NCBI GenBank assembly: GCA_021202275.1 | Contig: JAJQDI010000031.1 | Coordinates: 1 to 64,000 of the forward strand | DNA: 64,000 nt | From: Bacteroides sp. | Lineage (GTDB): Bacteria; Bacteroidota; Bacteroidia; Bacteroidales; Bacteroidaceae | Direction of reading: 5' to 3' | Shown: in pieces, positions 8,970 to 18,588 of the stretch | Position numbering within the stretch: the first letter of the stretch is position 1 | Layout: every line of letters starts with the position of its first letter | Translations under genes and position numbers: made by a program | The notes under the pieces: model-generated | What the model saw: only the letters and a program-made list of their open reading frames with translations | What the model was told of the DNA's origin: nothing | Databases searched by the model: none

Positions 8970-9707
8970 ATGAAAACAATTTGGACTTATTTACTTGTAA
9001 TTTTTTGTATTACCGGGATTTTACATTCATGCAACAACGAAGAACTTAACGAATTAAACGCTGAACAGGAAGTTATCGAGCAAAGCAACGAACTTACTTT
9101 TACATACAAAGGTAAGACTTATTCCACTTCTATTTCACAAACGGATCATGACATCAAGTATGTCAATGAGGAAACAGAGACAGTATTAAACAAGTTAGCA
9201 GAGAATAAACAGCTTGCGACTTTTGTATATGGAGATGGATCTATAGAATATTTTGATTCAGATAAAGAGGTTATAAAATACATAGAAGAGCTTTCTGCAG
9301 ATCAGGTATCAGATTCTCCGGTAATAAACCCTGCGGCAGCAGCTAATTGGAGATCCAGATTGACTTTATATGTCAAGACAAGTCTGAATGGCTCTAAAAC
9401 CAGCCATGACATATATGAAACCAATAAATCTCTGGCAATTCCGAATCTGGCTACTATAGGTATGGACCAGAAAGTACGTTCTTTTCAGATGAACTCTGAT
9501 AATGGGATTCATACTTTCGTTATATTTTATGATGAACTTAACTACAGAGGTTACTCCATCACTTTTGATGTTGGTTATTTTTCATCAAATACATCAAATC
9601 CTATAAAGATAAGAGATTTAGGTAAATATATCAGAGGGCCTTTTCTCCCAGTACAAACAAACCTTACTTGGGACAAAGCTGCAAGATCCCTAAAATTTTA
9701 TAAATAA
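8970..9707 (+). CDS. Exported lipoprotein with possible beta/gamma-crystallin-like C-terminus
   Basis: A 245-aa protein with a signal peptide and candidate lipobox (ILHSC at about residue 21). The middle has no motif I recognise. The C-terminal third contains TFVIFYDELNYRGYSITFD, which resembles the beta/gamma-crystallin Greek-key motif (aromatic, then Gly, then Ser); an earlier LTLYVKTSLNGSKTS segment could be the paired motif. The coding sequence is clearly more AT-rich than neighbouring genes, which hints at horizontal acquisition. It stands alone between divergent and convergent neighbours, with a hairpin 88 bp after its stop. The domain suggestion is tentative; the coding call is firm. 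Confidence 0.75.
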   Translation: MKTIWTYLLVIFCITGILHSCNNEELNELNAEQEVIEQSNELTFTYKGKTYSTSISQTDHDIKYVNEETETVLNKLAENKQLATFVYGDGSIEYFDSDKEVIKYIEELSADQVSDSPVINPAAAANWRSRLTLYVKTSLNGSKTSHDIYETNKSLAIPNLATIGMDQKVRSFQMNSDNGIHTFVIFYDELNYRGYSITFDVGYFSSNTSNPIKIRDLGKYIRGPFLPVQTNLTWDKAARSLKFYK

Positions 9708-9794
9708 AATTCTATAATCCCATAATAAGGTGAAAGCATTTTATTCGATTTGATCAGAAAATCATAATCCTAATTTCTATCACAGAAGATATAA

Positions 9795-9834
9795 TAAGAA
9801 GAGCCAAAACTGTTGCCAGCTTTGGCTCTTCTTA
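9795..9834. terminator. Hairpin between convergent genes
   Basis: Perfect 14-bp arms (9795-9808 TAAGAAGAGCCAAA and 9821-9834) enclose a 12-nt loop. It sits between the 3' ends of the lipoprotein gene and the FKBP gene and could serve both strands. U-tracts are weak. Confidence 0.65.
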
Positions 9835-9850
9835 CATATTAAATAACAGC

Positions 9851-10423
9851 CTATTCCCTGTTCGTAATTTCCTCTAATACCAGGTCAAATATCAGATTAG
9901 AATATTCCGGCAACCCAGTAAATTCAGCTGCCAAACCGACACTGGCCCAGGGAATATACAACTTCCATCTTTCTCCCACCTGCATATATTGAAGAGCCCA
10001 TACAACTCCTGAACCAAATCCTCCCCCTTTAACGGATACACCCTGACGAGGAGCATCAAATTCTGTAGGTGCGTCATCCGTAAAGTTCCCGCCGATCCTG
10101 ACACCATCAATAAGAAATGCCTGGAAATACATAGAGACACTATCTGTATACAAAGGACGAGAACCAAATTCTTCTTCCGGATTCAGTTTCTTATAATACA
10201 CCTTTGCTTGCTGTGCAAAAGGATCTTCAAAACAATATAAACTGTCCTTCTCAGAAAGGCCGGCGGTCTGGGTCTTGTATACATTTTCCAGAGAATCCAT
10301 AAATGCTTCGTTGGGTTCCTGCCAGTTATCGTACTTGCCCGGCTCTTCGCTCTCCTTACAAGCCGTAAAAAGAGAAGCCACCAACAGCACCAGAGGTATC
10401 CAATAGATTTTCTTACTCATCAC
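9851..10423 (-). CDS. FKBP-type peptidyl-prolyl isomerase lipoprotein
   Basis: A 190-aa lipoprotein (lipobox LFTAC at about residue 22). The C-terminal half has the FKBP core: a VSMYFQAFLIDG strand, GFGSGVVWALQYMQVGE (the V-GW-ALQ-M-G signature), WKLYIPWASVGL and a closing SNLIFDLVLEEI strand. It should catalyse proline isomerisation on envelope proteins, probably as a periplasm-facing lipoprotein. Its start lies 9 bp after the glyS stop, so the two are likely one transcript. The stop codon is TAG, the only clear use of TAG as a true stop among the genes I checked here. Confidence 0.85.
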   Translation of the reverse strand: MMSKKIYWIPLVLLVASLFTACKESEEPGKYDNWQEPNEAFMDSLENVYKTQTAGLSEKDSLYCFEDPFAQQAKVYYKKLNPEEEFGSRPLYTDSVSMYFQAFLIDGVRIGGNFTDDAPTEFDAPRQGVSVKGGGFGSGVVWALQYMQVGERWKLYIPWASVGLAAEFTGLPEYSNLIFDLVLEEITNRE

Positions 10424-10432
10424 AATCAGGTT

Positions 10433-11974
10433 TTAAATTAATTTTTTCAATAAAGAGGTAATGCTCACCCGCTCCGCGATGATGTTGTTCAGTTCGGAGA
10501 TAGCCACACGCTCCTGCTCCATGGTATCCCGGTTGCGCAGGGTCACGCAGTTGTCTTGCAGGGTCTGATGATCTACCGTCACACAATACGGAGTACCGAT
10601 GGCATCCTGACGGCGGTAGCGCTTACCGATGCTGTCTTTCTCATCGTACTGACAGTGGAACTGGAATTTCAGAGCGTCGACCACTTCACGCGCCTTTTCG
10701 GGCAGTCCGTCTTTCTTCACCAGCGGCATCACCGCCAGTTTCACCGGAGCCAGCGCCGCGGGCAGTTTCATCACCACGCGGGTCTCGCCATTTTCCAGCT
10801 TCTCTTCGCAATACGAAGCCGATACGATACTGAGGAACATACGGTCTACTCCGATCGATGTTTCGATCACGTAGGGAGTATACGACTCATTGAGTTCGGG
10901 ATCGAAATACTTGATGCTCTTTCCGGAGTATTTCTCGTGTTGCGACAGGTCGAAGTTGGTACGGGAGTGGATGCCCTCTACCTCTTTGAAGCCAAACGGC
11001 ATCAGGAACTCAATATCGGTAGCCGCATTGGCATAATGAGCCAGCTTGTCGTGATCGTGGTAGCGGTAGTGATCGTCGCCAAAGCCCAGCGCCTTGTGCC
11101 ATTTCAGGCGCATCTCTTTCCACTTCGCGAACCATTCCAGTTCGCTGCCGGGACGTACAAAGAACTGCATCTCCATCTGTTCGAACTCACGCATGCGGAA
11201 GATGAACTGACGGGCCACGATCTCGTTGCGGAACGCCTTTCCGATCTGGGCGATACCGAAAGGGATCTTCATGCGTCCGGTTTTCTGCACATTGAGGTAA
11301 TTCACAAAAATGCCCTGTGCCGTTTCCGGACGCAGGTACACCTTCAACGCGCCGTCGGCGGTGGAGCCCATTTCGGTAGAGAACATCAGGTTGAACTGAC
11401 GCACGTCGGTCCAGTTCTTCGTTCCCGAGATGGGACAAGCGATCTCTTCATCGATGATGATCTGACGGAGTTCCTCCAGATCGCTGTCGTTGAGTGCCTG
11501 GGCAAAACGGGTATGCAGCGCGTCGCGCTTGCCCTGATACTCCAATACCCGGCCGTTGGTAGAGCGGAACTGTGCTTCGTCGAAAGACTCTCCGAAACGT
11601 TTAGCAGCCTTGGCTACCTCTTTGTTTATCTTATCGTCGTACTTCGCCAGCTGATCTTCGATCAATACATCGGCGCGGTACCTTTTCTTGGAATCCTTGT
11701 TATCGATCAAAGGGTCGTTGAACGCGTCTACGTGTCCCGACGCTTTCCAGATGGTCGGGTGCATAAAGATAGCCGAATCGATCCCTACAATGTTTTCATG
11801 CAGCAGTACCATACTGTCCCACCAGTACTTCTTGATGTTGTTTTTGAGCTCTACCCCCATCTGGGCATAATCGTAGACAGCGCCCAGCCCGTCGTAGATC
11901 TCGCTGGAAGGAAATACAAAACCATACTCTTTACAGTGCGATACCAATTTCTTAAAAACATCTTCCTGTGCCAT
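10433..11974 (-). CDS. glyS: Glycyl-tRNA synthetase
   Basis: Single-chain dimeric (alpha2) class II glycyl-tRNA synthetase, 513 aa from MAQEDVFKKLVSHCKEYGF. The open frame runs 40 codons further upstream, but that extension has no family similarity, so 11974 is chosen as the start. Recognisable parts are the SSEIYDGLGAVYDYAQMGVELK N-terminal region, class II motif 2 in FRNEI...FIFRMREFEQMEMQFF, and motif 3 near TSIGVDRMFLSIV. The anticodon-binding domain occupies the last 120 residues. It charges tRNA-Gly for translation. The neighbouring FKBP gene follows 9 bp downstream. Confidence 0.97.
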   Translation of the reverse strand: MAQEDVFKKLVSHCKEYGFVFPSSEIYDGLGAVYDYAQMGVELKNNIKKYWWDSMVLLHENIVGIDSAIFMHPTIWKASGHVDAFNDPLIDNKDSKKRYRADVLIEDQLAKYDDKINKEVAKAAKRFGESFDEAQFRSTNGRVLEYQGKRDALHTRFAQALNDSDLEELRQIIIDEEIACPISGTKNWTDVRQFNLMFSTEMGSTADGALKVYLRPETAQGIFVNYLNVQKTGRMKIPFGIAQIGKAFRNEIVARQFIFRMREFEQMEMQFFVRPGSELEWFAKWKEMRLKWHKALGFGDDHYRYHDHDKLAHYANAATDIEFLMPFGFKEVEGIHSRTNFDLSQHEKYSGKSIKYFDPELNESYTPYVIETSIGVDRMFLSIVSASYCEEKLENGETRVVMKLPAALAPVKLAVMPLVKKDGLPEKAREVVDALKFQFHCQYDEKDSIGKRYRRQDAIGTPYCVTVDHQTLQDNCVTLRNRDTMEQERVAISELNNIIAERVSITSLLKKLI

Positions 11975-12172
11975 TTTTCTTTGTTGTCTTTTTGGATGTG
12001 ACGTCTGCCGGATAGGCCCGGAGTGGCCCGCAGCAGACGCACATAGTTGTACGTAAGTTGTCGTAATTATGTATAAAACAGTTCCGGCCAGCACATTCGC
12101 AAAGAATCGTTAACCCGCTGAGGCTGCCGGAAATAATCTGCAAAGTAAATCATTTTTTTTGAATTAAATTCG

Positions 12173-12180
12173 TATTTTTG
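12173..12180 (+). promoter_or_regulatory. -7 box upstream of the topoisomerase gene
   Basis: TATTTTTG, an exact TAnnTTTG, lies 81 bp before the start codon. The -33 element is unclear. Confidence 0.45.
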
Positions 12181-12261
12181 TAGTCACATCCTGCGGTAAG
12201 GATGTAAAAAAGATAATTTGTTGTTAAAAAGAATACATTTAGATACGAGGAAGCTGATTCT

Positions 12262-14907
12262 ATGAGCGATGAGATAAATGAGAAAACCGAGGCACATTCA
12301 GGCTATCAGCCTGCCCCCACCCACGACGAAAACCTGAAACACCACCTGACAGGTATGTACCAGAACTGGTTCCTGGATTACGCGTCGTATGTGATCCTGG
12401 AGCGTGCCGTACCCCATATCAACGACGGACTGAAACCCGTACAACGCCGCATCCTCCACTCCATGCGGAGGATGGACGACGGACGGTACAACAAGGTAGC
12501 CAATATCGTAGGACATACCATGCAGTTCCACCCCCACGGCGATGCCTCCATCGGCGACGCGCTGGTGCAGCTGGGACAGAAAGACCTGCTGGTGGATTGT
12601 CAGGGTAACTGGGGAAATATACTGACGGGCGACGGCGCGGCCGCCTCCCGTTACATTGAAGCGCGACTGACCAAATTCGCGCTGGAGGTGGTCTTCAATC
12701 CCAAGACTACGGAATGGAAACTCTCTTACGACGGACGCAACAAAGAGCCGGTGACACTGCCGGTGAAATTCCCGCTCTTATTGACCCAGGGAGTGGAAGG
12801 GATTGCCGTGGGATTGTCTTCGAAAATATTGCCACACAACTTCAACGAGATCTGCGACGCCGCGATTCATTACCTGCGGGGCGAAGAGTTCCTGCTCTAT
12901 CCCGACTTCCTGACCGGAGGATCTATCGACGTATCGAAATACAACGACGGCGAACGGGGCGGATCCGTAAAGATACGCGCCAAAATCAACAAGTTAGATA
13001 ACAAGACACTGGTGATCACGGAGATCCCGTATGGCAAAACTACCACCTCGGTGATCGAATCGATCCTGAGAGCGGTAGAAAAGGGAAAGATTAAGATCCG
13101 CAAGGTAGACGACAATACGGCGGCACAGGTAGAGATCTTAGTGCATCTGGCAGCAGGTACTTCGTCGGACAAGACCATCGACGCGCTGTATGCCTTTACG
13201 GATTGCGAGGTGAGCATCTCTCCCAACTGTTGCGTGATCCACGATCAGAAGCCGCACTTCCTGAAAGTGAGTGATGTGCTGAAAACCTCCGTCGACAATA
13301 CCTTGTCTCTGCTGCGTCAGGAACTGGAGATCAAAAAGCACGAATTGCAGGAATCGCTGCACTTTGCTTCGCTGGAAAAGATATTCATTGAAAAACGGAT
13401 ATACAAAGACAAAGCCTTCGAACAGGCCCCGGATATGGACACGGCGTGTGAACATATCGACGGACGGCTGAAAACGTATACAAAGAAGTTTATCCGTCCG
13501 GTGACGCGCGAAGATATACTGCGTCTGATGGAGATCAAGATGGCCCGTATCCTGAAATTCAATTCGGACAAGGCAGACGAAGCCATTGCCCGTATGCAGG
13601 AAGAGATCGCGGAGATCAACCACAAACTGGAACACATCACCGAACACACGATCGAGTGGTATGAGATGCTGAAGAAGAAATACGGTCATAACTTCCCCCG
13701 CCGGACGGAACTGCGCAACTTCGACACCATCGAAGCGGCCAAGGTGGTAGAGGCCAACGAGAAATTGTACATCAACCGCGAAGAGGGATTCATCGGTACG
13801 TCGCTGAAAAAGGATGAATTTATCGCCAACTGTTCCAACCTGGACGATGTGATCGTGTTCTACCGCGACGGGAAATACCTGATCACTCCGGTGGCAGATA
13901 AGAAATTCATTGGCAAGAACGTACTTTATGTGAATGTCTTCAAACGCAACGACAAGCGTACGATATACAACGTGGTATACCGCGACGGGAAAGAGGGAGC
14001 ACATTACATCAAACGATTTGCTGTGACTTCCGTGACCCGCGACCGGGAATACGACCTCACCCAGGGTACACCGGGATCGCGTGTGGTTTATTTCACGGCC
14101 AACCCCAACGGAGAGGCAGAGGTGATCAAAGTGACCCTGAAACCCAACCCGCGCATCCGCCGCATCATCTTCGAGAAGGATTTCAGTGATGTCATGATCA
14201 AAGGGCGGCAGGCACAAGGGGTGACGCTGAGCAAGCACGAGGTGCATAAGATCAGCCTGAAACAGAAAGGAGGATCGACTCTGGGCGGCCGGAAAGTCTG
14301 GTTTGACCGTGACGTACTGCGCCTCAACTACGACGGGCGCGGAGAATACCTGGGCGAGTTCCAGAGCGACGACAGCATCCTGGTGATCCTCAACACCGGA
14401 GAGTTCTACCTGACCAACTTCGATGTAAGTAACCACTACGAGCCCCATATAAGTATCATTGAGAAGTTTGATCCGAACAAAGTATGGACCGCTGTCCTGT
14501 ACGATGCCGATCAGAAAAACTTCCCCTATCTGAAACGGTTCTGCTTCGAGGCTACGAACAAAAAACAGAATTACCTGGGCGAGAACAAGAACAACAAACT
14601 GATCCTGCTGACCGACGAAGCCTATCCGCGGTTCGAAGTGATCTTCGGTGGAAACGACAGTTTCCGCGAAGCACTGATCATAGATGCGGAAGAGTTTATC
14701 GCCGTGAAAGGATTCAAAGCCAAAGGAAAACGGATCACTACCTATACGATACAGACGGTGAATGAGCTGGAGCCTACCCGCTTCCCGGAAGAGAATACAC
14801 AGGAAGAGGATACCCCGGAGGAAGAACCAGAGATCCTGGACCCGGACCACGGAAAGAGTGAAGGGGATATCATAGACGAGATCACCGGACAAATGAAGTT
14901 GTTCTGA
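12262..14907 (+). CDS. parC: DNA topoisomerase IV (gyrase-like) subunit A
   Basis: An 881-aa type IIA topoisomerase A subunit. The breakage-reunion domain occupies about residues 30-480: DGLKPVQRRIL, the HPHGDAS quinolone-region motif at about residues 90-96, and catalytic Tyr131 in AASRYIEARL. A beta-propeller-like C-terminal domain follows at about residues 520-830. The tail is acidic (QEEDTPEEEPE). Together with a ParE/GyrB-type partner, not in this window, it passes one duplex through another to decatenate chromosomes. Bacteroidales carry both GyrA and this shorter-branch paralogue; the absence of a clear GyrA box favours ParC, but the distinction from GyrA rests on overall impression. 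It stands alone, transcribed away from glyS. Confidence 0.9.
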   Translation: MSDEINEKTEAHSGYQPAPTHDENLKHHLTGMYQNWFLDYASYVILERAVPHINDGLKPVQRRILHSMRRMDDGRYNKVANIVGHTMQFHPHGDASIGDALVQLGQKDLLVDCQGNWGNILTGDGAAASRYIEARLTKFALEVVFNPKTTEWKLSYDGRNKEPVTLPVKFPLLLTQGVEGIAVGLSSKILPHNFNEICDAAIHYLRGEEFLLYPDFLTGGSIDVSKYNDGERGGSVKIRAKINKLDNKTLVITEIPYGKTTTSVIESILRAVEKGKIKIRKVDDNTAAQVEILVHLAAGTSSDKTIDALYAFTDCEVSISPNCCVIHDQKPHFLKVSDVLKTSVDNTLSLLRQELEIKKHELQESLHFASLEKIFIEKRIYKDKAFEQAPDMDTACEHIDGRLKTYTKKFIRPVTREDILRLMEIKMARILKFNSDKADEAIARMQEEIAEINHKLEHITEHTIEWYEMLKKKYGHNFPRRTELRNFDTIEAAKVVEANEKLYINREEGFIGTSLKKDEFIANCSNLDDVIVFYRDGKYLITPVADKKFIGKNVLYVNVFKRNDKRTIYNVVYRDGKEGAHYIKRFAVTSVTRDREYDLTQGTPGSRVVYFTANPNGEAEVIKVTLKPNPRIRRIIFEKDFSDVMIKGRQAQGVTLSKHEVHKISLKQKGGSTLGGRKVWFDRDVLRLNYDGRGEYLGEFQSDDSILVILNTGEFYLTNFDVSNHYEPHISIIEKFDPNKVWTAVLYDADQKNFPYLKRFCFEATNKKQNYLGENKNNKLILLTDEAYPRFEVIFGGNDSFREALIIDAEEFIAVKGFKAKGKRITTYTIQTVNELEPTRFPEENTQEEDTPEEEPEILDPDHGKSEGDIIDEITGQMKLF

Positions 14908-14948
14908 CCGCGATCGGAGGAACTGTTCACGATAGACAGATTTGATTT

Positions 14949-15097
14949 TTTTCAGACATAAGAACAAAAGAACATACAAGAAAAAGCATATACACCAGGA
15001 AGAGGATCAGAAGATCCACCTGACTACAGGGCTGGTCTGATCACAGATCAGATACATGGTAATTCCTTGTGTTCTTATGTTCTTATGTCTGAAATTT
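14949..15097. repeat. Long inverted repeat downstream of parC
   Basis: Arms of about 25 bp (14949-14973 and 15071-15095; 23 of 25 bases pair) contain TTTCAGACATAAGAAC, with weaker pairing extending inward. The spacer of about 97 bp contains a smaller hairpin (CTGATC/GATCAG, near 15036). It may act as a transcript end signal or be a mobile remnant. Confidence 0.6.
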
Positions 15098-15178
15098 CAA
15101 CTATATAGAAGACAGAACGGAAAAGGTCTATACATTTTGCAGCACACCTACAGACGTTCTTAAACAAAAACCTTCAGA

Positions 15179-16150
15179 ATGAGAAACAAAGTAACGTGTT
15201 TGCTTTTGTTGATAGGAGCATTTACCTATACATTACCTGCCCGGACAGAACCTCCTGGCGTAGAAGTGCAGTCAGATGCAGCTGCCCCTGCAAAGGTCGT
15301 CAGTAAAGATACAGTATACGTCCTCAAAGATACGGTATATGTATATCGTTACCCTGCGATGGGGCGAAGCCCTGAAAAACCCGTGCAAACCCGGTATGTG
15401 AACCGGGCAGTGATGTACGGTGTAGGTGCAGCCAATGTATTCGACACCTATCTGTCGCCACAGGAATATACAGGGATCGAATTCCGTATCTCAAGGGAGA
15501 CGATGCGAATGACCGGGTTGTTTGACGGGAACGTCTCCCTGCAAAACTTCCTGCAGGCCCATTTATCGTATACCCATAATCGTGTAGACAACAACAATAC
15601 ATTTGCCGGACTGGTCAACTGGAACTACGGCCTGCACTATCAGTTCCGCGTTACGGACAACTTCAAGCTGCTGGCCGGAGGACTGGCAGATATGAACTTA
15701 GGATTTGCCTACAACCTGCGCAACGGCAACAACCCGGCCAATGCGAAAGCCTACATCAACCTGGCTGCTTCGGGCATGGCGATCTGGAAACTGCGTATCC
15801 GCAACTATCCCCTGACGTTGCGCTATCAGGCTAACCTACCCTTTATGGGGGTCATGTTCTCTCCCAACTACGGTCAGTCCTATTACGAGATATTTACCCT
15901 GGGAGAGCATAGCGGAGTAGTACAGTTCACCTCCCTGCACAATCAGCCTGCCATCCGGCAGATGTTGTCTGCCGATATACCGGTGGGAGGCATAAAGATG
16001 CGGTTCAGCTATTTGTGGGACGTACAACAGGCACATGTGAATAAGATAAAATCCCACACATACAGTCATGTATTTATGGTAGGATTCGTGAGGGATCTGT
16101 ACCGGGTCCATCCCAAATATAGCTTTCCCGGAAAGACAAAAGCGTATTAA
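15179..16150 (+). CDS. DUF3316-type outer-membrane protein
   Basis: A 323-aa exported protein with a signal peptide (VTCLLLLIGAFTYTLPA). After a short DTVYV repeat (SKDTVYVLKDTVYVYRYP) the rest is beta-rich with alternating hydrophobics, as in outer-membrane barrels. The YVNRAVMYGVGAANVFDTYLSPQEYTG stretch and the closing HTYSHVFMVGFVRDLYRVHPKY match the DUF3316 family, which has no assigned activity. It is followed after 21 bp by the S41 peptidase gene, so the two are probably co-transcribed and may share an envelope task. A TATACATTTTG stretch near 15130 resembles a -7 box but is one base out. Confidence 0.7.
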   Translation: MRNKVTCLLLLIGAFTYTLPARTEPPGVEVQSDAAAPAKVVSKDTVYVLKDTVYVYRYPAMGRSPEKPVQTRYVNRAVMYGVGAANVFDTYLSPQEYTGIEFRISRETMRMTGLFDGNVSLQNFLQAHLSYTHNRVDNNNTFAGLVNWNYGLHYQFRVTDNFKLLAGGLADMNLGFAYNLRNGNNPANAKAYINLAASGMAIWKLRIRNYPLTLRYQANLPFMGVMFSPNYGQSYYEIFTLGEHSGVVQFTSLHNQPAIRQMLSADIPVGGIKMRFSYLWDVQQAHVNKIKSHTYSHVFMVGFVRDLYRVHPKYSFPGKTKAY

Positions 16151-16171
16151 CTATTCAGCATATCACAAAGG

Positions 16172-17200
16172 ATGAGATACAGAGCATACATACCTATATA
16201 TATATCCGGACTATGGGTTTTCCTGACGATGGCCACAGGCTGCATCCGGGAAGACAAGTTCAACAACAATCCACAGGGGAACTTCGATGCTCTCTGGCAG
16301 ATCATCGATGAGCAATACTGTTACTTAGACTATAAAGAAATAGACTGGGACGCTATCTACCGCGAATACAATCAGCGGATCACTCCGGACATGAGCCGCG
16401 AAGGACTGTTTGAGGTACTGGGAGATATGCTGGCCGAACTGAAAGACGGGCATGTCAACCTCTCTTCGGCCTTCAATGTAGCGCGCTACTGGAAGTGGTA
16501 CGAAGATTACCCGCGCAACTTCAACGAGACCATCCAGGAGAAGAACTACCTCGGTACGGACTACCGCATCGGTTCGGGCATCAAATATACCATACTGGAA
16601 GACAATATCGCCTATCTCTATTACGGCAGTTTCTCCGATGCCCTCGGCGAAGGCAATCTGAGCGAGATCCTGCAATACGTAGCGATATGCAACGGCATGA
16701 TCATTGACGTGCGCAACAACAGCGGAGGTATGCTCACCAATTCTACCACCCTGGCGGCACGGTTTGTCAACGACAAGATCCTAACCGGATACATCATGCA
16801 CAAAACCGGAAAGGGGCACAGCGACTTCTCCGATCCCGCGCCCATCTACCTCTCCCCCTCCAACAGCATCCGCTGGCAGAAAAAGGTAGCGATACTCACC
16901 AACCGCCATTCGTACAGTGCTACCAATGACTTTGTAAGTATCATGAAGGAGGTCGGCAAGCATACGGGACTGGTGACGATCATCGGCGACCAGACGGGCG
17001 GAGGCTCCGGACTGCCTTTCACTTCCGAATTGCCTAATGGCTGGGGCGTGCGGTTCTCCGCCAGTCCGCAATTAGACGCGGAGATGAACCATACCGAATT
17101 CGGCATCGCGCCGGACATCAAAGTAGATATGGAAGAGGCCGATGAACTACAGGGGTTAGACACGATCATAGAGACTGCCCGCAGGTTCTTAAGTGAATAA
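16172..17200 (+). CDS. S41-family (C-terminal processing-type) peptidase lipoprotein
   Basis: A 342-aa lipoprotein (lipobox MATGC at about residue 24). The catalytic half is of the tail-specific protease type: IIDVRNNSGG, then KVAILTNRHSYSATNDF, where the Ser after H-S-Y is the likely nucleophile, and GDQTGGGSG as the oxyanion-loop region. There is no evident PDZ domain between the N-terminal helical part (FDALWQIIDEQYCYLD) and the protease core, so it is of the short, PDZ-less type found in Bacteroidota. The substrate is unknown. It probably forms a two-gene operon with the preceding DUF3316 gene. Confidence 0.85.
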   Translation: MRYRAYIPIYISGLWVFLTMATGCIREDKFNNNPQGNFDALWQIIDEQYCYLDYKEIDWDAIYREYNQRITPDMSREGLFEVLGDMLAELKDGHVNLSSAFNVARYWKWYEDYPRNFNETIQEKNYLGTDYRIGSGIKYTILEDNIAYLYYGSFSDALGEGNLSEILQYVAICNGMIIDVRNNSGGMLTNSTTLAARFVNDKILTGYIMHKTGKGHSDFSDPAPIYLSPSNSIRWQKKVAILTNRHSYSATNDFVSIMKEVGKHTGLVTIIGDQTGGGSGLPFTSELPNGWGVRFSASPQLDAEMNHTEFGIAPDIKVDMEEADELQGLDTIIETARRFLSE

Positions 17201-17271
17201 TTCCTTCCGGATTGTTTGCGCAACCGGAAATCTTCCTTATCTTTGCACCGCTTAACCCAAAAACAACATCC

Positions 17272-17353
17272 GCGGATGTGGCGTAATTGGTAGCCGCGCC
17301 AGACTTAGGATCTGGTGCCGAGAGGCGTGGGGGTTCGAGTCCCTTCATCCGCA
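17272..17353 (+). tRNA. tRNA-Leu (anticodon UAG)
   Basis: Acceptor stem GCGGATG/CATCCGC, D-arm GCG...CGC, anticodon stem CCAGA/TCTGG around loop CTTAGGA (anticodon TAG), a long class II variable arm (GCCGAGAGGC), T-loop TTCGAGT and discriminator A. The 3' CCA is not encoded. Confidence 0.95.
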
Positions 17354-17356
17354 CTG

Positions 17357-17400
17357 AAAATAAATCCCTGAAGCTCATCTGAACTTCAGGGATTTATTTT
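17357..17400 (+). terminator. Rho-independent-type terminator after tRNA-Leu
   Basis: Perfect 17-bp arms (AAAATAAATCCCTGAAG at 17357-17373 and 17384-17400) surround a 10-nt loop, ending in TTTATTTT. It begins 4 bp after the tRNA. Confidence 0.9.
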
Positions 17401-17850
17401 GCCGGAACTTATAGATATTGAACTTCTGCACATCCTTCCCTAAGTTCAAATAAGGGATGGTTTTTTTATTCAAACACCATACATTCCTCTGCAAATAAGA
17501 AGAAGATCCGCAGAACTCTTTTAGTACTTCCATAAAAAATAAAACTGAGTTTCCGGAATAGCCACCAGAACTTACCTTTGTCTTCGTCCGGGAATCTCAA
17601 AAAACCAGATCTTTCCGGGTCAGGATACGTAAAGCTCTATAAAAAAGAATGGTAAGAAACGTATGTAGAAAAAAATACATGGATACGGGGACTTACAAAA
17701 AAACGTCCATAACAAAGGATTTACATAGTGCTCGAACTTCACAAACTGTTATACATTGATGAAAAAATATTCTCTCAATTACATACAAAATATTCCGGTT
17801 CACTGATTGGAATAAGTGATCCGGAATACAAACAACCTACAAAAAAACCA
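17401..17850. other. Gene-free AT-rich stretch
   Basis: Apart from a weak hairpin with a T7 tract near 17436-17467, I see no gene, RNA or clear signal here. Confidence 0.5.
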
Positions 17851-17881
17851 ATAAAAAAGGTGGATGTTAGCATCCACCTTT
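17851..17881 (-). terminator. Terminator of the small secreted protein gene
   Basis: On the minus strand AAAGGTGGATG (17871-17881) pairs with CATCCACCTTT (17856-17866) around a 4-nt loop, followed by a T-run. It lies 19 bp after the stop of the gene at 17900-18316. Confidence 0.9.
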
Positions 17882-17899
17882 CTACCAGTCAAAGGTATC

Positions 17900-18316
17900 T
17901 TAATGAATCTGAGCCAGGATATTTATATTTCCCGCGGTTATACCGTTAGGGAACTGTGCCTTGAACTGTGCAATGATCTGATCATTTATACTTTGCTGTG
18001 TGGCTCCGTTTTTATTCAGGGTGTATTCCTGTGAAGCTACATCTATGGTCATGGTCATCCCTGAACCGTTTTCGTCTGTCAGTACAGTCTCATTTATTCC
18101 CAGCAAAGTAAAGATCTCTTCCAGACCCTCCAAAGCATCAGCAAAAATGTAAGGAGCCAGATCCAGATCCTCTGTAGTTTCTTCCCAGAAAAGATCTCCC
18201 GGAATGGAAATGTTCACGTCAATTATATCCCCGATAGTCTGTGCACACAATGACGAAGCAGATACAAATGTCATACATACTGCCACTAAAGAAATCAAAA
18301 ACTTTTTTGTACTCAT
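17900..18316 (-). CDS. Small secreted protein, function unknown
   Basis: A 138-aa protein with a clear signal peptide (KFLISLVAVCMTFVSASSLCAQ, cleaved after AQ). The mature part of about 113 residues is acidic and predicted soluble: DIIDVNISIPGDLFWEE, a LLGINETVL segment, then a Lys/Gln-rich end. I do not recognise a family with confidence. It is monocistronic with its own terminator. It is AT-richer than its neighbours. Confidence 0.7.
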   Translation of the reverse strand: MSTKKFLISLVAVCMTFVSASSLCAQTIGDIIDVNISIPGDLFWEETTEDLDLAPYIFADALEGLEEIFTLLGINETVLTDENGSGMTMTIDVASQEYTLNKNGATQQSINDQIIAQFKAQFPNGITAGNINILAQIH

Positions 18317-18588
18317 GTCTTTTAAGTTAAATTATTAATATTCCGTAAATATATGGAATACAAAATAATTCCAACAAAATTATCAATATATTTTATTCGT
18401 ATTAGAGATAATTAACACCGATTGCATGTCCGACCTTACAAAGAATTACATTTTTGTGTGGTACCCGCTGGAATAAATAAAAAACAGATCGTGAAAGGTT
18501 ACCTGTTTCCAGACAGATAGCCCCCCCTCTTCTGATCAGCACACAAACCCGGATTCTACTTTCGAACTACCCATGCAGAAGGCGCTGT

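Noticed and set aside
10556..12001. 481-aa open frame antisense to glyS
   Set aside because: A shadow of glyS, with no start context or domain.
13138..14979. 613-aa open frame antisense to parC
   Set aside because: No family features; parC on the other strand is certain. A GC-rich third position explains the long shadow frame.
17728..17949. 73-aa plus-strand frame
   Set aside because: It runs through the terminator hairpin of the secreted-protein gene and overlaps that gene's 3' end.
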